Below, in pieces: positions 1-5,009 of a stretch of DNA of 5,009 bases. Every line of letters starts with the position of its first letter. Within the stretch, counting starts at the first letter, position 1. The notes under the pieces were generated by a model. The model made no database searches and was not told the DNA's origin. It saw nothing but the letters and a program-made list of their open reading frames with translations. The stretch is from Planctomycetaceae bacterium (GTDB taxonomy: Bacteria; Planctomycetota; Phycisphaerae; Phycisphaerales; SM1A02). The position numbers were made by a program, and so were the translations under genes. Where the stretch lies: NCBI GenBank assembly GCA_002737585.1, contig NSIA01000042.1, positions 55-5,063 on the forward strand, given 5' to 3'.

Positions 1-870
1 TTCGGTGGTGAGTTGCCTGGCGACGAAACGGCGCGCGTCATTCGCTTTGCCAACCGTGTGCCGCTGCTCTTTCAGCAGAGTGCCTGCTCCAGTTTCAAGG
101 CCGTCAGTGAGACGGGTTGGAAGAACTACAACCTGTCACAACCGCGTGGCGGAATTCCGGTTGGCCCGCTGGTGATCATGATTCACATGGCTTCGGTGTG
201 GGTGCCGTTCACCAGCGAGAGCAAGGAAGCCATTGCGGACTACGACGAAATTCGCAAGGAGATGAAACTGGCGCTGATGGAGTGCGGGCGCAAGCTGGGC
301 ACCTATCTGCGCAAGCGCCAGCGCATGCGCCGCGAGGGTCTGCGTCGTGATGTGTTTGAGCGCTACATCGGTGAGATCGCCAAGGCAGTGCATGCCATCA
401 TGGGCGCTGATCCCAAGGCGATTTATGACGCATTGTTGGAGCAAGCCAATGCACGCACCGCAGTCGCCGATCAAGTGCTTGACGAAGATGGCCAGGTCAT
501 CAAGGATGAAGATCCATCCGGACCGGATGATGATGGCGTGCTGATTGTGCACGAGGCGATAGCTCCGGCAGTTGCGCAGCTGTCCTCCACACCGTTTGCG
601 CCGCTCGACTTTGGTAGTGGCAACAAGAAGCAGACGAGTAAAACTAGCGCGCCGGCCAAGGTTGCTACTCGCCAGTCCACGCGTAAGGGCGACGCTCCGT
701 CCCGAAGCAAGGGCAAGTCCAAACCAGAGTCAGCAGCGAGCCCCAAGCGACCCGCGAAGCAGGCTCCAGAGTCAGCAGCCCGAGCAGAACTTCGTGCGCG
801 TGCAGCCAAGGCGGCGAGCCGCAAGCCTGGCAGCAGTAAGCCCAGTAACGACGGCCCGCGTCTCTTCTGA
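1..870 (+). CDS. top6B: DNA topoisomerase VI subunit B, C-terminal part (5' end outside window)
   Basis: This is the 3' part of the gene for the ATPase subunit of the type IIB topoisomerase VI, which with subunit A forms an A2B2 enzyme that relaxes and decatenates DNA. The frame is open from base 1, so the TTG at 13 is only an internal codon; the GHKL ATPase and H2TH parts lie upstream. The 289 residues visible start in the transducer domain. The family's WKxY motif is at fragment residues 40-43 (W-K-N-Y), with the ATP-sensing lysine expected at K41. It is followed by a PVGP segment, the conserved VPFTSESKEAIA block, and the long helix with ALMECGRKL that leads towards subunit A. After about residue 145 the family match ends. 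An acidic stretch (about 161-178) and a Lys/Ala/Ser/Pro-rich basic tail (about 207-289) follow, which are not part of the core enzyme. The stop is TGA at 868-870, 59 bases before the subunit A gene. Identity is confident; the role of the tail is unknown. Confidence 0.95.
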   Translation, partial: FGGELPGDETARVIRFANRVPLLFQQSACSSFKAVSETGWKNYNLSQPRGGIPVGPLVIMIHMASVWVPFTSESKEAIADYDEIRKEMKLALMECGRKLGTYLRKRQRMRREGLRRDVFERYIGEIAKAVHAIMGADPKAIYDALLEQANARTAVADQVLDEDGQVIKDEDPSGPDDDGVLIVHEAIAPAVAQLSSTPFAPLDFGSGNKKQTSKTSAPAKVATRQSTRKGDAPSRSKGKSKPESAASPKRPAKQAPESAARAELRARAAKAASRKPGSSKPSNDGPRLF

Positions 871-907
871 TCATCATTGACCATTACTGATCATCATTGA
901 TCATCTA
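868..907. repeat. Four imperfect 10-bp tandem repeats between top6B and top6A
   Basis: Four consecutive 10-base units can be read: TGATCATCAT (868-877), TGACCATTAC (878-887), TGATCATCAT (888-897) and TGATCATCTA (898-907). Units 1 and 3 are identical, and three of the four contain the palindrome TGATCA. The first unit overlaps the TGA stop codon of top6B, and the array ends about 10 bases before the ribosome binding site of top6A. The period matches one helical turn, so it could bind a protein on one DNA face, or it may be a simple slippage product with no function. The sequence alone cannot decide. Confidence 0.75.
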
Positions 908-917
908 GTACCGAAAT

Positions 918-922
918 AGGAT
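918..922 (+). promoter_or_regulatory. Ribosome binding site of top6A
   Basis: AGGAT lies 7 bases before the ATG at 930. It is the only purine-rich Shine-Dalgarno-like stretch near a start in this gap and supports ATG 930 as the start of subunit A. I see no clear promoter in the short gap, which favours co-transcription from upstream of the window. Confidence 0.6.
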
Positions 923-929
923 CGACACC

Positions 930-2066
930 ATGGCAAAGCCGAAGACACCCAGCGCGCCCGCTCGCACCAAGAAGGAGCGCGACGCCGCCACCGAGAAGAA
1001 GATTGTGACGCTCGCCACCGATGTGGCGAAACGTTCGCTGGCAGGGAATGAGCCGACGGTTCGCGTTCCCACGCGCACCAAGAGCAACACGCTCTGGAAC
1101 AAGAAAAAGGGCATCCTGCAAATGGGCCCCGCTGCGCAAGAGCGCGGCCTGTTCAACTTGAGTCAGGCGAAGAGTTTCATGCAGACCATGCTGCATTCAT
1201 CAAGTATCAAGGACTTGATTGCAGCGGAGAAGACGCTCAGTTTGCGTGGAATGTTCTATAAGGGCCTGCACACGGTGGCAGGCACCAAGGAGAAGACGTT
1301 CGCCGATCAGGATGAGTCGGACGGCATCTTGGAAGATCTTGAAGTGTCTCTGGCGGCCCTGCGTGAAGAATTGCACATCTTTGCCAAGAAGGCGGGCACG
1401 ATGGTGGGCAATATCACCATCATCGACTCGGGCGATGAAATCGACTGCCGGCGCATGGGATCAGGCGGCTACGCCATCCCGTCCATCGTGGAACCGGACG
1501 TGATCAAGTTCAAGAAGTGTGACGCCAAGTTCGTTCTGCATGTTGAGAAGAACACCGTTTGGAGTCGCTTCAATGAGGATCGCTTCTGGGAGAAGCACAA
1601 TTGCATCTTGACCGAAGGCGGGGGTCAGCCGCCGCGCGGAGTGCGTCGATTGTTGCGTCGACTGAATGAAGAACTTGGGCTGCCGGTGTACTGCTTGCTC
1701 GACTGCGACCCATGGGGGCACTACATCTACAGCGTGATCAAGCAGGGCAGTATCTCGCTGGCATTCGAAAGTGAGCGCTTGGCTATTCCTGACGTCAAGT
1801 ACTTGGGTATTCGCGCCAGTGATTACCGTACGTGCGGCCTCAGTGATGATGTGCAGATTGCGCTGAATGACACCGACATCAAGCGTGCCAAGGAAATCGC
1901 CGCGTACCCGTGGTTTGAAGGGCACAAGGGTTGGCAGCGTGAAATTGCTGGGATGCTCAACAACGGATTCAAGATGGAAGTGGAGTCCTTGATTACCAAG
2001 GACATCTCCTACGTCACGGAAACCTATGTGCCGGAGCGGCTCAAGGCGAAGGACTGGTTGGACTGA
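930..2066 (+). CDS. top6A: DNA topoisomerase VI subunit A (Spo11-like DNA-cleaving subunit)
   Basis: Complete 378-residue gene for the subunit that cuts and rejoins DNA. A basic N-terminus (about 1-60) precedes the conserved FMQTM block (about residues 85-90) and the winged-helix (5Y-CAP) motif S-L-R-G-M-F-Y-K-G, whose Y110 is the predicted catalytic tyrosine that bonds to the DNA 5' end. The Toprim domain follows, with the metal-binding glutamate E206 in HVEKNTVWSRF and the DxD pair D258/D260 in LLDCDPWGHYI. The GSISLAFESERLAIPD and C-terminal WQREI...DISYVTETYVPERL blocks also fit the family. Length is normal for subunit A (about 360-390). All catalytic residues are present, so it should be active with the subunit B encoded just upstream. 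Spo11 is the eukaryotic relative, but the adjacent subunit B gene points to a true topoisomerase VI. Its stop is 17 bases from the stop of the converging histidine kinase gene. Confidence 0.96.
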   Translation: MAKPKTPSAPARTKKERDAATEKKIVTLATDVAKRSLAGNEPTVRVPTRTKSNTLWNKKKGILQMGPAAQERGLFNLSQAKSFMQTMLHSSSIKDLIAAEKTLSLRGMFYKGLHTVAGTKEKTFADQDESDGILEDLEVSLAALREELHIFAKKAGTMVGNITIIDSGDEIDCRRMGSGGYAIPSIVEPDVIKFKKCDAKFVLHVEKNTVWSRFNEDRFWEKHNCILTEGGGQPPRGVRRLLRRLNEELGLPVYCLLDCDPWGHYIYSVIKQGSISLAFESERLAIPDVKYLGIRASDYRTCGLSDDVQIALNDTDIKRAKEIAAYPWFEGHKGWQREIAGMLNNGFKMEVESLITKDISYVTETYVPERLKAKDWLD

Positions 2067-2083
2067 GCGCGGGCTTCACGCCA

Positions 2084-3133
2084 TCAGCGCGGTGCTGGTG
2101 CGTCGGACGCGGTCTCGGCGAGTGGCAGGGTGATGCGAAAGCGTGCGCCATGGCCATCCCTTGCATCAAGCGCTTCGATGCTCCCGCCGTGCGCCTCAAT
2201 AATGCGCCGCGCGGTAGCAAGGCCGAGTCCATTGCCGCCCGGCTTAGTGGTGTGATACGGCTCAAAGGCGTGCTGGCGCATCTCCGGCGTCAATCCTGGG
2301 CCAGTGTCTTCCGCATCAATAGCAGCACAGCGGGGGTTCTCGCTCCGGCTTTCGGGCGGCTCGGCGTACACCGAAAGTTTCAGTGTCCGGGCGCGGTCCT
2401 CGGGGAGGTCTTGCATGGCCTGCACTGAGTTCAGGAGCAAATTGAGCAGCGCTTGCTTCAGTAGCGAAGGGTCGGCGTCAACAATCACCGGATGCCGGTC
2501 CATATCGACGACGAATCGAACACCCGCTTGTTCCGCTTGCGGCATGAAGAAGTCGCTGATTTCGGTCACCGCATCGCGGAGATCGCAATGCCGCCGATCC
2601 AGTTGCATGCGGCCCGCGTAACGCAGGAAGTCAGTGAGAATATCGCGCAGCCGTGCGGCTTCGCGCGCCAGGGTGTCCACGCGACGCGACATGCTGGCGC
2701 GATCGGTTTCATCAAGCGGCGACTCCAGGATTTCCTCGCGCAGCAGTTGTGCGTTCAGGACCACGGTGGAGAGTGGATTCTTGATTTCGTGCGCAAGTCC
2801 GCGGGTCATCGAAGCAATCTCGGCATTGCGCGCGCTCTCCGCCGCTGTACGTTCGGCGTGCCGCACTTGCGCTCGTTGCACACGCATCATCCGGTAGGGA
2901 ATCCACCAGGCGAGCGCCACGATGCAGAGTGCGCTACCGAGTGCCAAGGCGATAACGGCCCATCCGGGAAGCGATTCGGCGACGGTGGCTTGTAGGGAAA
3001 CCGGATGCCACGTCGCTCCGACGGTGGCGATGGTGCCAGTGGCATGCGTATCAACAAGAACGCCCGACACGCGCAGGTGTCGGGCAGGAAATAGTCCCGC
3101 GTAAAGCAGGGGTCTAAACAGTTCAATATGCAT
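2084..3133 (-). CDS. Sensor histidine kinase, NtrB/ZraS-like core, single visible membrane segment
   Basis: The 349-residue product should autophosphorylate on histidine and pass phosphate to an unseen response regulator. In order: about 55 N-terminal residues of no recognised domain, one strong membrane segment (about 57-79, ending in WW), a charged helical linker (about 80-108), the HisKA H-box LAHEIKNPLS with phospho-acceptor H115, and a HATPase domain. That domain has the N-box LLNLLLNSVQAM (N231/N235), the G1 motif DTGPG (276-280), an F-box around AFEPYHTT (289-296) and the G2 motif GGNGLGLA (299-306). The catalytic core is intact. The N-terminus is odd: there is no first membrane segment, as would be expected for an extracytoplasmic sensor. 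ATG 3133 has no Shine-Dalgarno sequence, and the frame is closed upstream by a stop at 3191-3193. GTG at 3070-3068 is the other possible start. It lies 25 bases after the cold-shock gene on the same strand. The core call is firm; the start is uncertain. Confidence 0.9.
   Translation of the reverse strand: MHIELFRPLLYAGLFPARHLRVSGVLVDTHATGTIATVGATWHPVSLQATVAESLPGWAVIALALGSALCIVALAWWIPYRMMRVQRAQVRHAERTAAESARNAEIASMTRGLAHEIKNPLSTVVLNAQLLREEILESPLDETDRASMSRRVDTLAREAARLRDILTDFLRYAGRMQLDRRHCDLRDAVTEISDFFMPQAEQAGVRFVVDMDRHPVIVDADPSLLKQALLNLLLNSVQAMQDLPEDRARTLKLSVYAEPPESRSENPRCAAIDAEDTGPGLTPEMRQHAFEPYHTTKPGGNGLGLATARRIIEAHGGSIEALDARDGHGARFRITLPLAETASDAPAPR
3052..3085 (-). terminator. Terminator-like hairpin downstream of the cold-shock gene, inside the kinase reading frame
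   Basis: A perfect 9-bp inverted repeat, GCCCGACAC / GTGTCGGGC (3062-3070 and 3077-3085), encloses a 6-base loop. Read on the minus strand it is followed by GTTCTTGTTG, a T-rich but interrupted tract. It lies about 75 bases past the cold-shock stop codon, as expected for that gene's Rho-independent terminator, yet it falls at codons 17-24 of the histidine kinase frame. It may end most cold-shock transcripts and allow limited readthrough into the kinase. The T-tract is imperfect, so termination is likely but not certain. Confidence 0.55.
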
Positions 3134-3158
3134 CAGGCGCGCCGCGTTGAGCGACGGA

Positions 3159-3413
3159 TCATGTGCCGCTGCCAGCGGCTGGGACGCGAGTCAGCGAACG
3201 AGCCTTGGTAGCGGCCCATCCCTTAGCACCCTCAGTCGCGGAATAAACGACCATTTCGGCGTCATTCAGAGTGCGGAAGCCGCCCTCCTGATCGATGACG
3301 GAGAAGTGAACAAAGATGTCCTGGCCTTGAGGTCCAACAATGAATCCAAATCCCTTGCGGGGATCGAACCATTTCACTTGGCCTTCTACGTTTTCGAGAG
3401 TGGTGTTGGACAT
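3159..3413 (-). CDS. Cold-shock-domain protein (CspA family)
   Basis: A small 84-residue cytoplasmic protein expected to bind single-stranded RNA and DNA and to loosen mRNA structure. It is one OB-fold cold-shock domain with the hallmark VKWFD segment (about 13-17), RNP1 as K-G-F-G-F-I (20-25) and RNP2 as D-I-F-V-H-F-S (32-38). The GFRTLNDAEMV and KGWAATKARSL segments complete the barrel at about residue 74. About ten extra residues, rich in Ala, Gly and Ser, follow; the usual length is 65-75. The start ATG 3413 is fixed by an in-frame TAG about 12 bases upstream and has only a weak purine-rich site (GAG, 6 bases away). A promoter-like sequence about 100 bases upstream gives it its own transcription unit with a long leader. 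CspA-family genes are many and not all are cold-induced, so no specific symbol is given. Confidence 0.96.
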   Translation of the reverse strand: MSNTTLENVEGQVKWFDPRKGFGFIVGPQGQDIFVHFSVIDQEGGFRTLNDAEMVVYSATEGAKGWAATKARSLTRVPAAGSGT

Positions 3414-3511
3414 GGGTTGCTCGCTCTAACTTGGTGACTTTCCTACCGATGAACACGCAGGAAGGTGCGGTTGTGTGATCCGCCGGCCCCAAAGATTCCG
3501 AGACCGGGCGA

Positions 3512-3540
3512 ATTATGCTCCGGTTCACGGACTTATGCAA
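3512..3540 (-). promoter_or_regulatory. Probable sigma70-type promoter of the cold-shock gene
   Basis: On the minus strand, TTGCAT (3540-3535) and CATAAT (3517-3512) are separated by exactly 17 bases. The -10 box matches TATAAT at five of six positions, and the -35 box keeps only the TTG of TTGACA. Transcription would start near 3505, giving an untranslated leader of about 90 bases before ATG 3413. It is the best promoter candidate in the 318-base gap. A weaker alternative is TTGCAC with a TATTGA-like box further upstream. Confidence 0.5.
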
Positions 3541-3665
3541 GTCTGAACAATCAATACTTTGGGGTTTCGGACGTGCAATTTTGGTTCGGATAACTCAGCG
3601 GATGTAGTGGCTTATGAGTAAAGGGGTTACGACGGAGCACAGGGGTTGGTTCGCAGACGGGCCGG

Positions 3666-3703
3666 AAAAAATACCGAGGCCATCTGGTGTGGATGGCCTC
3701 GGT
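3666..3703 (-). terminator. Rho-independent terminator of pnp
   Basis: A perfect 12-bp inverted repeat, ACCGAGGCCATC (3673-3684) and GATGGCCTCGGT (3692-3703), encloses a 7-base loop. On the minus strand the stem is followed after one base by six T residues (3671-3666). It begins about 28 bases past the pnp stop codon. This is a textbook intrinsic terminator and should insulate the cold-shock gene from pnp transcription. On the plus strand no T-run follows, so it is directional. Confidence 0.92.
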
Positions 3704-3731
3704 TTATGAGTACTGGAATTGTCGTCAGGAT

Positions 3732-5009
3732 TTACTGCTGGGCTGGTGCGCCTTCACGGTCGCGGCGTCCGCCGTCGCGGCCGCCGTCACGTCCGCCATC
3801 GCGTCCACCACGGTCTCCGCCGCCGCCGCCGCCATCGCGACGACCACGGTCTCCACCACCACCGCCGCCGCCGCCTTCGCCGCCACCACTACCGCCGGCT
3901 GGAGCCTCAAGCAGGGCCTTGCGGCTCAGCTTGATGCGTCCGCTGTCGTCGACGTTGATGACCTTAACCTTGACCACATCGCCGATCTTGACGACCTCGG
4001 TGACGTTCTTCACGAACCCGTGCGCCAGTTCCGACACGTGGCACATGCCGTCGGTTCCGGGGACGAGTTCGATGAAGCAACCGAAGTCCTTGATCGAGAT
4101 GACCTTGCCGTCGTAGATCGAGCCAAGCTTGATCTCCGCACCGAGCGCCTCGACTTCGGCACGCGCCTGGGCGGCCTTCTCGCTGTCGGCGCATGCGATG
4201 AACACGGTTCCATCCTCTTCGACGTCGATCTGGGCGCCCGTGCGCTCCTGGATGCCACGGATCATCTTGCCGCCTGGTCCGATCAACTTGCCGATCTTCT
4301 CGGGGTCGATCTTGACGGTGATGATGCGCGGTGCGAACTTGGAGATGTCGCCGCGTGGTTCAGCGATGACAGCTTCCATCTGCCCGATGATGTCGATGCG
4401 TCCCTTGCGGGCGATCTCAAAGATCGTGGTGATTTCTTCGATCGAGAGACCGCGGGCCTTCAGGTCAAGCTGAATGCCGGTGATGCCCTCGCGGGTGCCG
4501 CTGACCTTGAAGTCCATCTCGCCGAAGAAGTCTTCTTCGCCGATGATGTCGATCACGTGGCCAACCTTGCCCTCTGATGAGGTGAAGCGACCGACGCTGA
4601 TGCCGGCGCAGGTGGCCTTGATAGGCACGCCCGCATCCATCAGTGCCAAGCAGCCGCCGCAAACGCTGGCCATGGAGCTTGAGCCGTTCGACTCAGTGAT
4701 CTCGCTGATCAGGCGCACCGTGTATGGGAACTCCACCGGATCTGGCAGAATCGCGCGAAGGCTGCGCTCTGCGAGTGCTCCGTGACCCTGCTCGCGACGT
4801 CCTGGGCCCATGATGCGGCCAGCTTCGCCGGTGCAGAATGGAGGGAAGTTGTAGTGCAGGTAGAACTTCTTGGCGTACTCCGGCATCAGGCCGTCGACGA
4901 TTTGCTCGTCCTTGATGGTGCCGAGGGTGCAAGTGACGATGCTCTGCGTCTCGCCGCGTTGGAAGAAGGCGCTGCCGTGCGTGCGCGGGAGGACAGAGAC
5001 CTCCATATC
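3732..5009 (-). CDS. pnp: Polynucleotide phosphorylase, C-terminal two-thirds (start outside window)
   Basis: PNPase is a trimeric 3'-to-5' exoribonuclease that uses phosphate to shorten RNA and can also add tails. The frame is open to base 5009; the Met at 5006 is internal, aligning inside the family's VLPRTHG start of the second RNase PH domain, so roughly 300 N-terminal residues are missing. Numbering from that Met: the RNase PH core (1-about 195) has RTHGSAFFQRGETQ, HYNFPP, SEITESNGSSSMASVC and the catalytic EEDFFGEMDFKV, whose D159 and D165 match E. coli D486 and D492. A KH domain (about 225-285) has a G-P-G-G loop at 243-246, and an S1 domain spans about 294-363. From about 368 to 424 is a Gly/Arg/Asp-rich tail with runs of Gly and GRDG units, ending PAQQ. 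Core and RNA-binding domains look intact. The stop TAA is followed by a strong terminator, so it is the last gene of its unit. Confidence 0.97.
   Translation of the reverse strand, partial: DMEVSVLPRTHGSAFFQRGETQSIVTCTLGTIKDEQIVDGLMPEYAKKFYLHYNFPPFCTGEAGRIMGPGRREQGHGALAERSLRAILPDPVEFPYTVRLISEITESNGSSSMASVCGGCLALMDAGVPIKATCAGISVGRFTSSEGKVGHVIDIIGEEDFFGEMDFKVSGTREGITGIQLDLKARGLSIEEITTIFEIARKGRIDIIGQMEAVIAEPRGDISKFAPRIITVKIDPEKIGKLIGPGGKMIRGIQERTGAQIDVEEDGTVFIACADSEKAAQARAEVEALGAEIKLGSIYDGKVISIKDFGCFIELVPGTDGMCHVSELAHGFVKNVTEVVKIGDVVKVKVINVDDSGRIKLSRKALLEAPAGGSGGGEGGGGGGGGDRGRRDGGGGGGDRGGRDGGRDGGRDGGRRDREGAPAQQ
3735..3905 (-). repeat. Low-complexity repeats encoding the Gly/Arg/Asp tail of PNPase
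   Basis: The last 57 codons of pnp are a compositionally biased stretch: poly-Gly blocks alternate with D-R-G and G-R-D-G units. The clearest part is three near-identical 12-bp units at 3771-3782, 3783-3794 and 3795-3806 (plus strand GCCGTCGCGGCC, GCCGTCACGTCC, GCCATCGCGTCC), each coding four residues of the G-G-R-D cycle. A CCACGGTCTCC segment also occurs twice (3808-3818 and 3844-3854). Unit differences are mostly at synonymous positions, which suggests that the peptide pattern is kept. Such tracts readily gain or lose units. Confidence 0.8.

Larger units (their letters stand above)
3414..3731. other. Intergenic region between pnp and the cold-shock gene
   Basis: This 318-base gap has no credible coding sequence. 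It holds the pnp terminator (3666-3703), an unassigned AT-richer stretch (about 3541-3660), the probable cold-shock promoter (3512-3540), and the leader of the cold-shock transcript (about 3505 to 3414). The leader contains a GGTAGGAAAG purine tract about 25 bases before the start codon, which is too far to serve as its ribosome binding site. I found no recognisable riboswitch or RNA gene. Confidence 0.7.

Noticed and set aside
471..884. Minus-strand open frames under the topoisomerase VI B tail, with Leu/Ala-rich hydrophobic stretches
   Set aside because: They mirror the Lys/Ala/Ser-rich coding strand, lack plausible start signals and resemble no family.
930..2066. Possibility that the subunit A gene is a topoisomerase VIII, Mini-A or Spo11 protein rather than topoisomerase VI A
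   Set aside because: Topoisomerase VIII is a single-chain B-A fusion and Mini-A lacks a partner gene; here a separate, family-typical subunit B gene lies directly upstream and subunit A is of normal length with all blocks.
2064..2086. A bidirectional terminator between the converging topoisomerase VI A and kinase genes
   Set aside because: The gap is only 17 bases and I find no stable stem followed by a T-run on either strand there.
2492..2995. A 167-residue plus-strand open frame opposite the histidine kinase
   Set aside because: It overlaps the strongly supported kinase core and has no domain or ribosome binding site; it is an expected shadow frame at this GC content.
3503..3524. A 5-bp inverted repeat (ACCGG / CCGGT) flanking the -10 box of the cold-shock promoter as an operator
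   Set aside because: Five base pairs with a 12-base gap is expected by chance in this composition and matches no operator I know.
3771..3818. The 12-bp repeats read as a possible CRISPR array or protein-binding repeat
   Set aside because: The units are contiguous with no spacers and are in frame with a Gly/Arg/Asp peptide repeat, so they are coding low-complexity sequence.
3687..4577. A 296-residue open frame on the plus strand opposite pnp
   Set aside because: It is antisense to an unmistakable PNPase reading frame, has Ala/Thr-rich and Asp/Leu-rich composition produced by the complementary strand of GC-rich codons, and shows no recognisable domain or ribosome binding site.

Overview
The window carries five protein-coding genes in two converging blocks, and the genes at both edges are cut by the window. 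On the plus strand are the 3' end of the gene for DNA topoisomerase VI subunit B (ATPase) and the complete gene for subunit A (DNA-cleaving, Spo11-like). On the minus strand, read from right to left, are the 3' two-thirds of polynucleotide phosphorylase (pnp), a small cold-shock-domain protein, and a membrane-linked sensor histidine kinase whose end converges on the topoisomerase VI A gene with only 17 bases between the stop codons.

The organism looks bacterial: a two-component histidine kinase, a CspA-family protein and a bacterial-type PNPase with KH and S1 domains sit together, and there are canonical Rho-independent terminators and a sigma70-like promoter. The base composition looks moderately GC-rich. 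Topoisomerase VI is mainly archaeal and plant, and is known in only a scatter of bacterial lineages. A member of Planctomycetota (for example Phycisphaerae) is my best guess, but that is inference from memory of which bacteria carry topoisomerase VI, not something the sequence proves.

Layout: 1-870 topoisomerase VI B C-terminal part with a long basic tail; 868-907 four imperfect 10-bp tandem repeats in the intercistronic gap; 930-2066 topoisomerase VI A; 2084-3133 histidine kinase (minus), with a terminator-like hairpin inside its 5' end; 3159-3413 cold-shock protein (minus); 3414-3731 intergenic region with the cold-shock gene's probable promoter and leader and the strong pnp terminator; 3732-5009 pnp (minus, start outside the window), ending in a Gly/Arg/Asp-rich tail encoded by 12-bp repeats.

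How the parts work together: subunits A and B would form an A2B2 type IIB topoisomerase that passes one duplex through another using ATP. They are adjacent and co-oriented, so probably co-transcribed. PNPase and the cold-shock protein both act on RNA and are both classically linked to cold adaptation, but a terminator separates them, so they look like neighbouring units rather than one operon. The histidine kinase has no response regulator in view and an unusual N-terminus, so its signal and output are unknown. I found no CRISPR array, insertion sequence, tRNA or rRNA gene.
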